NCBI GenBank assembly: GCA_947177385.1
Contig: CAMWTZ010000002.1
Coordinates: 1-39,012, forward strand
Direction: 5' to 3'
From: an uncultured Mycoplasmataceae bacterium
GTDB lineage: Bacteria > Bacillota_I > Bacilli_A > Mycoplasmatales > Mycoplasmoidaceae
Length of the DNA: 39,012 bases
Position numbers and translations under genes: made by a program. Positions 11,926-23,974 of the stretch are shown here, piece after piece; positions within the stretch are counted from its first letter, which is position 1; the number at the start of each line of letters is the position of its first letter. The notes under the pieces are model-generated. The model ran no database searches. It was not told where the DNA came from and was given only the letters and a program-made list of their open reading frames with translations.

Positions 11926-11952
11926 AAAATACTAGCTTTAAACTAGTATTTT
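11926..11952 (-). terminator. Hairpin downstream of rpmE
   Basis: aaaatactag-ctttaaa-ctagtatttt perfect 10-bp stem, 7-nt loop, between rpmE and prfA. Confidence 0.5.
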
Positions 11953-11972
11953 AGTATATTACAATTTAGTTA

Positions 11973-12263
11973 CTATAAAGAACCAAAACCAGATTCTGGT
12001 TTATTTTCTTTATTAGTTTTTTGTGTAGGTATGATTGTTTTTTTAGCTTTAAATTGTTTACCTGCATCGAATTTATTAGATAATTTTTCAGCACGACCAC
12101 GTAATGAAGAACTACTTGTAGTTCCTACATAAAATGGATGACAATTTGAACATACATCTAGTGAAACGTTAGGACCTTTTGTGGAAAGAATGTTGTATTT
12201 GTTACCACAAGAGGCACAAACATATTCACAATTAATTAATTTTGGTTGAATTTCTTTTTGCAT
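11973..12263 (-). CDS. rpmE: 50S ribosomal protein L31 (96 aa)
   Basis: MQKEIQPKLINCEYVCASCGNKYNILSTK...LDVCSNCHPFYVGTT...GRAEKLSNKF; Cys pairs. Confidence 0.95.
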   Translation of the reverse strand: MQKEIQPKLINCEYVCASCGNKYNILSTKGPNVSLDVCSNCHPFYVGTTSSSSLRGRAEKLSNKFDAGKQFKAKKTIIPTQKTNKENKPESGFGSL

Positions 12264-12381
12264 AACGCCTCAATAAAATGACACGAATTTATAAATAACA
12301 ATAGATATTATAATATAAAAAAATTAAATTATTTTATAACAACTAATTTATTCTTATAAAGAATAAGTTCTAAAATTAAAT

Positions 12382-12407
12382 TGCCATAATTTTATAATAA
12401 TATGGCA
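12382..12407 (+). promoter_or_regulatory. Candidate promoter/operator upstream of the M28 lipoprotein gene
   Basis: TATAAT-like element within an inverted repeat tgccata-N12-tatggca, 17 bp before the ATG. Confidence 0.35.
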
Positions 12408-12423
12408 GAAAGTGTAACTAAAA

Positions 12424-14025
12424 ATGAAATCTAAATTTTTTGGAGGACTTGCATTAGCATCGTTAGGTGCAATTTCTCTAGTAACTTCAACTGTTTTAAG
12501 TTCTTGTCAAACACAACAAGGATCTTATAATAAGCAAACAATAAATCAAGAAGTTGCTCAAACATTTAATGATTTCTTAATGCAAAATCATGGTAGATGA
12601 ACAGGTAATATTTCTAAATATGGCGTGGATAATTTAATCTCATTAAATTATATAGATAATAAAAATGTAGAAAAAACAACATATATAGGTATAAATAATG
12701 ATGCAAAACCATTATATAATTTACAAACTAAAATTGATACAAATATAAATAACTATGGTAGCTATCATTCATATTTATATATTTTGAATCAATTAACTAA
12801 TATGGGTTTGGCAAATAATTCAGGAAAAATATTAAATTATCCAACCCCAGCAAAAGTTACATTCGATTCTAGTACAAAATCATTTAATGTAAATTTATCT
12901 AGCAATACTATGTATGCAAAATATGAAGATACATCTAATCCAGGGACAATGATAGATGATACAAATATTATTATAAGTAGCACAGAGTCTAATGAAGACA
13001 TATTAAAAGATGGAATAGTTGTTCAACCATTCCTATGAAATGGTAATGATAGTGCTAATGGTGTATCTAACACTTTTAATAATGAGGGACAAAATATTAT
13101 TGCAACAATTGTTCCAAATGATATCGCAACAAATGATTTTTATATTGTTGCTCATTATGATTCAACAGCAAGTGGACAAAATAAAGCTAGTTGAGGAGCA
13201 ACAGATAATGCAACTGGTGTAGCTGTCGCACTAGAAATTATTAATTATATTAAAGACCATAAAGATCAATTAGGACAAACTAGATTACATGTAATTTTTA
13301 GCGATGCAGAAGAAGTAGGAGTATATGGAACTAAAGCATTTGTTTCGCAATATTTACTTAACAATGGACCATTAAATTCAATAAATACAAATAACATTGG
13401 GATGATTAATATGGACACTGTTGCAGGTGGTGATTACATTTATGCACATAGTCCAAATACTAGTCCTGTTTTAGGATACAATGGAACTGGAAACACAAGT
13501 ACTATTATTCGTGATCAATTAAATGCTTTAAGTAGAATTAGATCTGAAAATTATAATGATACAAGTTTAGAATTAATAATCCATCCACAAGTTGATAAAA
13601 CAGAATATAGAGCTGGTGAAACAGGCGACTGAAGTGATCATATGCCATTCTATAAATATGCAAATATTCCAGTCACATATATGGAATCCACAAATTTTCA
13701 AGTTAGATCTAATAATGGGAAATATGATGGATATAGTCAAACAACAAATTTGAATGCATATATTTTAAATGATGGAACAACTTTAGCAGAATTAAATGAA
13801 AAATTAAAAGTTACAAATATTAATAATTCTGATTTAGTGGTATATGATTTACCTAATTATGTTGATATAAAATCATATGATGATTATAAAGTAACAGGCA
13901 ATATTTGACATTATGATATTGATACTTTAGATTGAGTCCAAAAGTATATTGGAGATCCTTTATATCAACAACTAACAACAATGTTTGAAAGTTTAAAATT
14001 ATTCTTACAAACATCAATTAATTAA
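12424..14025 (+). CDS. Lipoprotein, M28-family zinc metallopeptidase (533 aa)
   Basis: Signal peptide with lipobox VLSSC; FYIVAHYDST, WGATDNATGVAVALEI, VIFSDAEEVGVYGT, MINMDTVAGG, GDWSDHMPFYK supply the expected H/D/E/D/H ligands. Confidence 0.9.
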
Positions 14026-14040
14026 TCATAATTAATATAA

Positions 14041-14089
14041 ATAAAAAAACATTTATCTTTTTCTAAAAACTAGATAAATGTTTTTTTAT
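14041..14089. terminator. Bidirectional terminator between the convergent M28 and CotH genes
   Basis: aaaaaaacatttatct / agataaatgttttttt stem with about 13-nt loop and T-run. Confidence 0.8.
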
Positions 14090-14116
14090 AAGATTGAATA
14101 TGGTATTTTTAATTTT

Positions 14117-17100
14117 TTATTTCTTTCATAAATTATTCAAATTAGTTAAACGTGTTTTTAACCAATCTTTTAAATAATTTTTAGCGTCTAATTGACTGAC
14201 AACATTTTTTCAAGTAGCCTCAGGAACAATATCTGCTCCCGCTACAGCATTCCAATATTCTAATTCAGGTGGTGAATAACTAGTAGTTTCCAATTGACTA
14301 TACTTTAAATATTCTTGTCTTGCATACTCACCAATATTTTTTCATTTATTAAAATTAATTTCATAATTTTGACTATATAAAGTTGAACAATCATCTAAAT
14401 ATTTTATTAATTTTTCAAAAACATTATTTGAAATCATTTCTGCCCACTTGTCTTTAATTTTTGTTTGAATTAATTTAGATTTATAAAGTAATACCATTCA
14501 TGGATTTGATGAATTAGCAGCATATAATCCTTTTGGTTGAACAATAAATGTTCCATTTCATGGATATCTTATTCCAAAAGCGCAATCAAAATCTCATGGA
14601 ACCTGCAATTTTAATTTACCATCTCCAAATTGTGATAAATCAACACTCATATAAAAACTTGAATTAGATAAATCTCAATCACAAACAATTTCTTGCAAAA
14701 TTAAAGAAGCTACAACAGAATCGATATCTAAAACTCTAGATATACATTCATCAGTGGTTTTGATATTATTAGATTCAATAATATCTGTTTTATCATTGTT
14801 GAATTCATAATATTTGTTTTCAATTATTGCTTTATAACAAATTCGATAAATATTTTCTAAATAATTTGAAATAAATTTATTTTGCTCATTACTATAGATT
14901 TTACTTTTTATACTATATGAAAGAACACCTAAAGATTGAAAGATATTTTTGTCAGGATTATCTTCTGGTGGTAATTTTGCTTTATTATTATAATTTAAAT
15001 CAAATCTAAATAAAGGTTCTTCACTATCTGCATATGCATCCATTTCTAATAAATAACCAATATCTAAATTTGAAGAATTTAAAATTGGTTTATTAATATT
15101 AACTCGATTAGTAGATACCTCATTTTGTTCACATAACAAATACATCCCTTGATATGTGTTATTAATATAAACTTCAATTTGTCTAAAATCACTTGAATAT
15201 AAACCAAAATCTTTATACAAAAACTGCCCTAAATATAATCCAGTAGCATTGCGTAACATTGAAGGATCACGTCAATCTGCTAATAAAACTCAATCTTTAA
15301 ATTCATTGTTGTAATTTAAATTAAGCATTGATGTTTTTTTATCTAATTTGATTCTATACGGTTTCTTAGGATAAACTGATGTGGAATTACCCCGCACTTT
15401 TATTTTTCCTGATAATGTCGGAGAAACATTATTAGTGTTAGGATCAGTAACTATAAAGTTAGCAGATTGATATTGATTAGTAATATTGTTTGGATCATTA
15501 GTATTGATGCTAATATCAATTCTTGGTAATTGTGTATCTAAATGTGGAGTGTAACTATATGGAATTGGTGATATTGGATTAGTAACAGGTGGAGTTAGTG
15601 ATTTAAAATTAGTCAATGTTAATTTATCATTTTGTGAGTCTATTCCATTAGAAAATACAACATTAAATGATAATGCATCTCGAGAGTGACTTGCTTCTAA
15701 TAATGAATTTGGCTCAATTTGTAGTGAAATTTGTGTCAAATTAAGATTTGATGAATTAAAAAAATAATTTTTATATTTTGACAATCAATTATTAATATTT
15801 TGTTCATTTGCAAAATTATTTTCAACAAATTTAGACATTTCAATGTCTAAATAATTTGAATTAATTAAACTAATATCAATATTATTTTTTAAAGTTGGTA
15901 ATGGGATAACAATTGGGTTGGGTTTAAAATTGGATAAAACTAATTTCCCAGTAGTTGGCAAATTATCGATATTACTAATATTTACATTAAGTTCAATTGT
16001 TGTATTAACAACATTAACATTAGTATTTGGAGATAAAACAATTTCTAATGAATCGTCATTAATATTTTCATTAAAAAGATAAGATTTATGATTTTTTAAT
16101 CATAAATTAATTGAAATTTCATCATTAAAATACTTCTTCTTGAAATCATCAGCTGTAAGTTGTGCATAAGATGAATCAATACTAGATACATCGATATTTG
16201 ATTTTAAAGTTGGTAGATTAATTATTGATCGAAAACCGTTAATTGCTAAATTTAACTCTTCTGATAAATTATTGAATGAAACAACAATTGTTAAGTTGAT
16301 TGAATTATTATTTGAATTAATAGATGGGTTTGTATTAGATTTAATACTAATATTTACACCTGGATATTCACTAGAATCAACAATAATTAAATTTCTATAT
16401 TGTGATAATCAATTATTAATTTTAGTTGGTGTATCTAAATAATTGGTTATAAATTGTTGAGCAGATAATTGAGATAAATTATCAATATTAGAAATATCAA
16501 TACTTGTATTTATGTTTGGTAGTGAACTAGAAAAACCTATTAAATTAAAATTACAATATTCACTAAAATATTTATTTGATATTTTTAATCCAGTGACATT
16601 AATACAACCATTTATAGAATTAAAATTAATTTCTGAAATATTAGAAACATATGAAATTGTTAAATCATCTTGCTGCTCATAATCATCAAATAATAAATGC
16701 TTATAATTTTTAAACCATTCATTAATTTTAGAATCACTACTTCAATAATTAGTGATAAAGTCATCCACTGTTCAATTAACTAAATCGTAGTCAATTTCTT
16801 TTATATCTAATTCATTTATAAATGTTGGTAATGGATCTGGTTTTTTAAATCCAATTAAAATAATTGTTTTATTAGTTGATTGGGAATCATTAGAAACAAT
16901 TAAATCAAGCTGAATTGTGCCATTTAGTATATTAATTTCAATATTTGAAATATTTTTTATTTCAACATGTATATTACTTAAATTTACACTATCCAAAAAT
17001 AAATAACGTTTATTTTGTTGTAATCAATTATTAATATCTGATAAATCACCAAAATATTCTTGTCTAAATTCATCACTAGTTAATGTTGCATAATTAGAAT

Positions 17101-18181
17101 CAATTGATGCAATACTAATTTGCGAATTAATTTCTGGTAATTTGTTAAATATAAAGCCAAATAAATTAATTATTTGATTATTATCACGATATTCATTTTT
17201 TATATTTATTGATAAATCAATTGAACCATCATCTCTCAATACATACTTGTTAAGATAAATAAAAATATTATCTGTATCTTCTGTGTTTGGGAAAAATGAT
17301 GTTTTATTATCTGAAAGTCATTTATTTGCTAAATCAGCAGTTGATAAATATTTTTTAATAAATTCTTGACTAGTAATTTGTGAATAAATAGGATTAATAC
17401 TTGAAATATTTAATGATTTTTTGAGAATAGGTAATTGTTCAATTACAAATCCAGTTAGTTCTAAATATTGAGTAGATGAATTATGATATGAATTAGTAAT
17501 TTCTATTTTTATACTTAAAGACTCATCTTTGTTTTTATTTAGTTCTATTAAATTAATTCATAATTCATTGATTAATTCATCAGATTCAAAAAAATAGATT
17601 TTATTATCATTTAATCATTGATTAATAAATTGAGTATTTTTGAAATACAAATCTATGAATTGATCTAATGTTAGTTTAGAATATTCTCCACTAATTGAGC
17701 TAATATCTATATTAGATTTAACATTTGGAATCATGAAACCTTTTTTAAAATTAGACAATTTTAAATCATAAACTTTATCAAAAGATCTATTTTGATTATT
17801 TTTTTCCAAATATACTTTTAAGATAATTGTTCCATCACTAAAATTAGAATTTATTTCATTGTTATAACTTTTTAATTCAACTAAATTAGAGTCTAAATCC
17901 TTAAGAATGTTTTTTTTGTTATTTTGTAACCAATCATTAGTTGCAAAAATAGAACCAAAATTTCCATTAATATATTGATCAACAGTATAATTAGATGTAT
18001 CAGTATCAACTATATTATTAATATCAATTCCATTACTAAATAATGTATCATAAGGATCAATATTAGAATTGGATGAACATGAAATTAATGCAAAACAAGA
18101 TAATATAGATGATGCACAAAAAAATGCTGCAATAATCTTTAATATATTTTTCTTATTTTTTATTAATTTAGTTAATTTCAT
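14117..18181 (-). CDS. Large surface lipoprotein: tandem about 125-aa repeats + C-terminal CotH kinase-family domain (1354 aa)
   Basis: 18181, 17239, 16996, 15784 and 15259 ORF pieces share one frame; lipobox ALISC; repeated pattern LP.I.S.IDISSI.S.Y..LT...F...YF....IN.WL..NK.YLF; CotH motifs GKIKVRGNSTSVYPKKPYRIKLDKK, CDWDLSNSSFYMSVD...LQVPWDFDCAFG. Confidence 0.85.
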
Positions 18182-18186
18182 TATTT

Positions 18187-18690
18187 CTATAAATTATTTT
18201 TAAAATATTCTTTTGTTGATTGAATAAAATCAATGAATCCTTTATCATCGGAATTAGAATTCATACAATTATAAAAGAAAAATTGTTTTTGGTAATTTGC
18301 TTTTAATCTTTTTAAAACACTACTAAAATTGTTTAAATATTGGCCAGCTGTTCAACCAAATCCTTCGTCTCCATAAATCTTTTCAGGACTTCCAGTTGTA
18401 CAAACTGTATAAAAATTAATGCCATTCAAATTAAAGTCATTTGCTTTTCAAACTTCAGCCATATAACGAGACATGTCTCATGGTAAATTAAATCAATTTA
18501 TTGTAAATAAAACAATAACATTATCAAATTGTTTAATGTAATCTTGTTCATATTTAATATCAAATGGTTTACTACCATCTAATTTTCTTGCAGTAACATT
18601 TGGTAACGTTTGTAATTCATTAAATAATTTAATTGTAAATTTTGACTCTCATGGACAAATGCGAGAATATAGTAATAATGTTTTCTTCAT
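18187..18690 (-). CDS. NAD(P)H dehydrogenase/flavodoxin-fold family protein (167 aa)
   Basis: MKKTLLLYSRICPWESKF..., FDNVIVLFTINWFNLPWDMSRYMAEVW, GINFYTVCTTGSPEKIYGDEGF: pattern of KefF/MdaB-like NAD(P)H oxidoreductases. Confidence 0.65.
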
Positions 18691-18692
18691 TT

Positions 18693-19295
18693 TTAACCTC
18701 TTATTTTATTTTTATTAATAAATGAATATTTAATTGTTTCATTGTCAGCATAATCCAATGCACTATTAATTGGTAATCCTAATCCAATTCGATATATTCT
18801 ACCATTAAAATTATTAAGAGATTCACATAATTTATTTGAAGTAAATTGACCTGATATTGTGAAATTTGTAGCAATAATTATTTCTTCAATTTTGGAGTTG
18901 TTATTTAAATTTTTTTGAAATTTATCAATTAATGAAACTATTTCATTTGGCTTACGAGGATTAATTTCAGCATGAAGAACATAATAGATGCCATTATATA
19001 CTCCACTCTCTTCTATCCTTTGCAAATCCTCAATATGAGAGACAACACATATTTGTTTATGATTACGATAATTATCACTACAAATAGAACATAACTGAGT
19101 TTTAGAAAAATTATTGCAATTAATGCAATATTTAATTACATTTTTAGCATTAATGATTCGTCGGGTAAATTCATTTATATAATGACTATCTTTATTAATT
19201 AAGAAATAAGCTCATTTTGCTGCAGTTTTATATCCAACGCCAGGTAAAGACTTTAAAGAATCTATTAAATATTCTAACTCTTCGATTGCATGCAT
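18693..19295 (-). CDS. recR: Recombination protein RecR (200 aa)
   Basis: LIDSLKSLPGVGYKTAAKWA, CxxC zinc finger YCINCNNFSKTQLCSICSD, QICVVSHIEDLQRIEESGVYNGIYYVLHAEINPR (TOPRIM). Confidence 0.95.
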
Positions 19296-19299
19296 TATT

Positions 19300-19587
19300 T
19301 TAGAAGAATCCTTTAGGCATACCTTTAGTTGAGTTTTCTAATTTACTGCGTTCTGAATCAATAAAATTTTTAGCTTCATTGAATCCCATAACAATAAGAT
19401 CTTGTAGTGTTTCAGGATCTTCTGGATCTACTAAAGCAGGATTAATAGTTACTGAAATAAGTTTTGAATTACCATTAAGTTTAAATTGTATATATCCTTT
19501 GTAATCATAATCAAAAACTTTTTCATCAAATTCCTGAATTTTTTTTTGCAAACGTTGTACTTCTTGCATCATTTTTTGAATGTTCAT
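19300..19587 (-). CDS. ybaB: YbaB/EbfC nucleoid-associated protein (95 aa)
   Basis: MNIQKMMQEVQRLQKKIQEF...INPALVDPEDPETLQDLIVMGFNEA; located between dnaX and recR as expected. Confidence 0.93.
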   Translation of the reverse strand: MNIQKMMQEVQRLQKKIQEFDEKVFDYDYKGYIQFKLNGNSKLISVTINPALVDPEDPETLQDLIVMGFNEAKNFIDSERSKLENSTKGMPKGFF

Positions 19588-19591
19588 ATTT

Positions 19592-21238
19592 TTACTCCTT
19601 TGAATTATTAATTTCTAATATTTTTTTAATCTTCTCTTCTTCAGATAAAGCTATATCTGGAAAATATTTATCAATATCTACATCAAGATACTTTTTGTCA
19701 ATATCAATTTTATTTTTTCATAATTGAATATCTTGTTTTGTCCCACCTAAAATGATTACTTTTTGATCAAATAAATCACATATTTTATTCATTATTTTTT
19801 CATTTCAATATCATTCATCAAATTTAATTAAATCACTTGAAAATTGAAATAACAATAATATTCCATTATTCGAAGAAGTAACCACTTTTTCTGCTAATAA
19901 TAATGGATTATATTCTTCTTGTGGTGACAATTTTAATGAATTAAATATTTTTACAAATTTATCTTTATTTTTAGATGAGGTGTTAGTTGCTATTTGATTA
20001 AATAAAAATTGCTTTTCTTCAATAATTTTAGAAACATTAATTTTATTTTCAGGTTCGTGTTCCATCACAACTCTAGTTGTAAAGCATGATCTTGGTTCAC
20101 TATTATTAATTAAATCTTGTTTAATTTCATTAAATAATTTATTAGATTTAATTGTTGAATCACTAACATTTAATTTTTGCTCTAAAGTTTTATTTAAGAA
20201 AGTAATAATTTGAGTTTGAAAATAAAATAAACCTTTATCAAATAATTTAATTTTTTCATAAATTGAAACAAATAAATCCAATAATGATTGACACATAGAC
20301 TCATCAAGATCGATTTTATAAATATTTGATATTGTAAGAACTTTTAATAAATTTGCATCATTAGTATACAAATAAACTAATTTATCCATAATAATTTCAA
20401 TTAAGTCAGATGCAAAATTTAAATAATTAGTTTTAAGACTAGATAATTTTGAAATTATTGAAGTTGGATTGGTTTTGAATAAATTGATAAAATCAATTTT
20501 TTCATCTAAATTTAAAAAACCAAAAATTTCATTAATAGCTTCAATTGTTATAGATTTATTTGTATAGTCACTAATTTGTTGCAAAATAGACAAACAATCA
20601 CGAGCAGACCCATTGCTTAATATATTTATTTTATATTTTGCATCATTTGAAATTAATATTCCTTCTTGTTGACAAACATAATCTAAAAGATTATTAATTT
20701 CTGATGAATCTAATCGAACAAAATCAAAACGTTGACATCTGCTCATAATCGTCATTGGAATCTTATTAATTTCTGTTGTAGCAAATATAAAAATTACATG
20801 TTCTGGTGGTTCTTCAATTGTTTTTAACAAAGCATTTCATGCAGAATTAGACAACATATGTGCTTCATCAATAATATAAATTTTCTTTTTAAGTTTTATT
20901 GGTAAATAATCGACGTTTTCAATAATTTTACGTATTTCATCAACGCCACTATTTGAAGCAGCATCTATTTCAATAATATCTAGAGAATTATTTGAATTTA
21001 GACAATTCTCACATTTATTACAACAATCATTATCTATTGGTTGAATACAATTTAATGCTTTTGCAAAAATTCGAGCTATTGATGTCTTTCCGCAACCATG
21101 ATTACCAAAAAAGATATATGAATGAAAAAAAGAATCACTACTAATAGAATTTTGTAGAGTCTTAATTATTGGTTTTTGTCCAACAACATTTGCAAAACAA
21201 TTAGGTCTATATTTTCTATATAAAGTAGTTTGTTCCAT
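19592..21238 (-). CDS. dnaX: DNA polymerase III subunit gamma/tau (548 aa)
   Basis: [91 protein letters not shown]. Confidence 0.97.
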
Positions 21239-21313
21239 AATATGTATAATTATAACAATGGAAATTAATTAAATTTTAATGTTAAATTTAAAACAATATT
21301 GGACAATATAATT

Positions 21314-21715
21314 ATGGAAGATAAAAAAAATAAAATTATTTTTATTGGCGGAGACCACACTTCATATGATGAACGCGAACGTTTACAAAAATATCTAACA
21401 GAATTAGGGTATTTAGTTTATGATAAGGGTTCATATAGTAAAGATCCGGCAAATTATGCTGAACATGCAATTAAAGTAGCTAAGGGCGTGCAAGAAAACC
21501 CTAATAGTAATGGGATAGTTGTATGTGGTTCTGGAATTGGAGTAAATATTGCTGCTAATAAAGTAAAAAATATTAAGTCAATTTTAGTATATAGTAAATT
21601 TACAGCTAAAATAGCTCGAGCAAAAAAATATAATGTTATCGCGTTAGGTTCTAGATTTTTAACATATAAAAATTTAGAAAAATATGTAAATATTTTTCTT
21701 GGAATAGAAAATTAA
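21314..21715 (+). CDS. rpiB: Ribose 5-phosphate isomerase B / LacAB family (133 aa from the ATG)
   Basis: IIFIGGDHTSYDERERLQKYL, GIVVCGSGIGVNIAANKVKNIKSILVYSKFTAKIARAKKYNVIALGSRF; lacks the GGRH tail. Confidence 0.9.
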   Translation: MEDKKNKIIFIGGDHTSYDERERLQKYLTELGYLVYDKGSYSKDPANYAEHAIKVAKGVQENPNSNGIVVCGSGIGVNIAANKVKNIKSILVYSKFTAKIARAKKYNVIALGSRFLTYKNLEKYVNIFLGIEN

Positions 21716-21760
21716 TTTAGATATTGTTTAATCAAATTAAATTTTTATAAAGGAAAGAAG

Positions 21761-22227
21761 TTGGTTATAGTTAATATCAATTCATTTAATAAATGTATTG
21801 AAGAATTGAATAAGTTATTCCCAACATTTAATGAAAAGATCAACTTTATAAAAACTTGTAAAGATGATTTAAATTTTATTAATAACAAAAAAATTATTCT
21901 TATCAAAAGTGCAATTAATTTTTAGTTATTAATGTATCTGTTGCTAAAATTCTTAAAAATAACAAGAAATGTAAGTGATGAAGAAATTATTAATTATTTT
22001 AAAGATAATAATTTTATTTTCATTATTTTATCTAACATATCTCACTTTTTTAATTGAAGAAAGTTAATCTAAAACATATTGTTTTAATAGAATCTTTTAG
22101 ATTAGAATCATTGCTTTATTTACCATTATGTTTACAATCTGTAATATTTGTTATTCTAAATTCTAGATATACAAGATTTATTAATAAATCATATAAAAAT
22201 TACAACAATTTAAAAATCCACCATTAA
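21761..22227 (+). pseudogene. Decayed ORF remnant, unidentified
   Basis: SD-like aaaggaaag then TTG ORF (54 codons), followed by coherent peptide stretches in other frames (VSDEEIINYFKDNNFIFIILSN; NLKHIVLIESFRLESLLYLPLCLQSVIFVILNSRYTRFINKSYKNYNNLKIHH*). Confidence 0.45.
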
Positions 22228-22239
22228 TGATGGATTTTT
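22212..22239. terminator. Terminator hairpin between the ORF remnant and tdk
   Basis: aaaaatccacca-ttaa-tgatggattttt. Confidence 0.6.
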
Positions 22240-22252
22240 TAATATATTTACA

Positions 22253-22840
22253 TTATTTTTTATTTATTTTAAAATCATGATGATTATAACAACGAGCTTC
22301 ATAATAATCGTCATCACCAATTAGAATGTCTTTTTTAACTTTAACTTCTTGGTCGTCAATTAATTTTGAAAATGTAGCATAAGCACCGCATACATTGCAA
22401 GCAGCAGATAATTTCTTAACCGAATCTGCTATTGCCAATAAACCTGGCATTGTTGAACCAAAAGGTTCTCCTTTGAAGTTTTTATCCAATCCTGAAATAA
22501 TAATATGATATTTTTCTTTGGATAATTTCATGCATACATCTACTAATTCATATGAAAGAAATTGTGCTTCATCAATTGCTATAACTTTATATTTTTCAAC
22601 AGAATTTTCAAGAAATTGAATTATTTCTTTTGGATCAGAAATTTCAATAGCTTTATCTCATTTTTTTGTACGTGATTGAATTATTCCACTGGTTCTTGTA
22701 TCAATAACAGGTTTAAAAACTATATATTTTTCTTTTGCGTATTTAATTTTATTAAGCCTATTTAATAATTCATCAGTTTTTCCTGAAAACATTGGCCCAC
22801 AAATTACTTCTATTCAAGAACTATAAACAATTTTTTCCAT
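22253..22840 (-). CDS. tdk: Thymidine kinase (195 aa)
   Basis: [73 protein letters not shown], CxxC. Confidence 0.95.
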
Positions 22841-22845
22841 ATTAA

Positions 22846-23952
22846 TTATTTTGTAACATTAAATTTAAAATTACAAATATCCCCATCTTGCATTAAATAA
22901 CTTTTGCCTTCAAGTCTCATTTTACCCATTTCTTTTGCTTTTAATTCATTTCCGCAATTTATTAAGTCATCATAGCTAATAACTTCTGCTTTAATGAAAC
23001 CTTTTTCAAAATCAGAGTGAATAATGCCTGCACATTGAGGAGCTAACATTCCATTAGAGAAAACTCAAGCATGAATTTCTTGCTCTCCACAAGTAAAATA
23101 TGTTGAAAGATTTAATAATTTGAAAGTAGCATTTGTTACTTTTTCTAATCCAGTTTGAGTAATATTTAAATCATTCATAAATATTTTTTTACTATCTTCA
23201 TCTAATATACTTAATTCATGTTCAATTTTTATACTAATTGGTACTACTTCATTATTTTCTTTATCAGCAAATTCTTTGAAAGATTTGAAATATAAATTTT
23301 GCTCAGGATTAGAAATATCATCATCTGAAACATTTGCAATATATATCATTGGTTTTAGTGTAATTAAATTAAGAAATCTAATAATTTTTAATTCATCTAT
23401 TGATAAATTTGCAAATTTAGCAAATTTACCTTGTGATAATATATCTTTTAATTTATTTAAAATTTGTACTTCAATAATAGATTCTTTGTCTCCAGAATCT
23501 GCTTTTTTCTTTATTTTAATAATTCTTTTTTCAACTACTTCTAAATCTGCAATTGATAGCTCTAAATTAATGATTTGCGCATCACGTATTGGATCTATTT
23601 TTTCATATTCATGCACAACATTATTATCAATAAAACAACGAACTACATGACAAATTGCATCTACATCACGAATATTTTGTAAAAATTGATTTCCTAAACC
23701 TTCCCCTTTAGATGCACCTTCAATCAAACCTGCAATATCTACAAATTTAAATGAAGCTGGGATAATTTTTTTAGATGAATAAATTTTTTGTAATTTTTGT
23801 AATCTTTCATCATAAACATCAACTAAACCAAAATTAGGTTCAATTGTTGCAAAACGATAATTTATAGCTAAAACATTTGAATTTGTTACTGTATTAAATA
23901 ATGTAGATTTACCAACATTTGGTAATCCAACAATTCCTGCAAATAGTCCCAT
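22846..23952 (-). CDS. ychF: Ribosome-binding ATPase YchF (368 aa)
   Basis: [67 protein letters not shown]-terminal [23 protein letters not shown]. Confidence 0.97.
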
Positions 23953-23974
23953 TATTTCTACCTATTTACAATAA

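Noticed and set aside
13019-13222. 67-aa + ORF MFNHSYEMVMIV...
   Set aside because: Overlaps the M28 peptidase in another frame; the M28 frame carries the zinc-ligand motifs.
23276-23650. 124-aa ORF on + strand
   Set aside because: Antisense to ychF.
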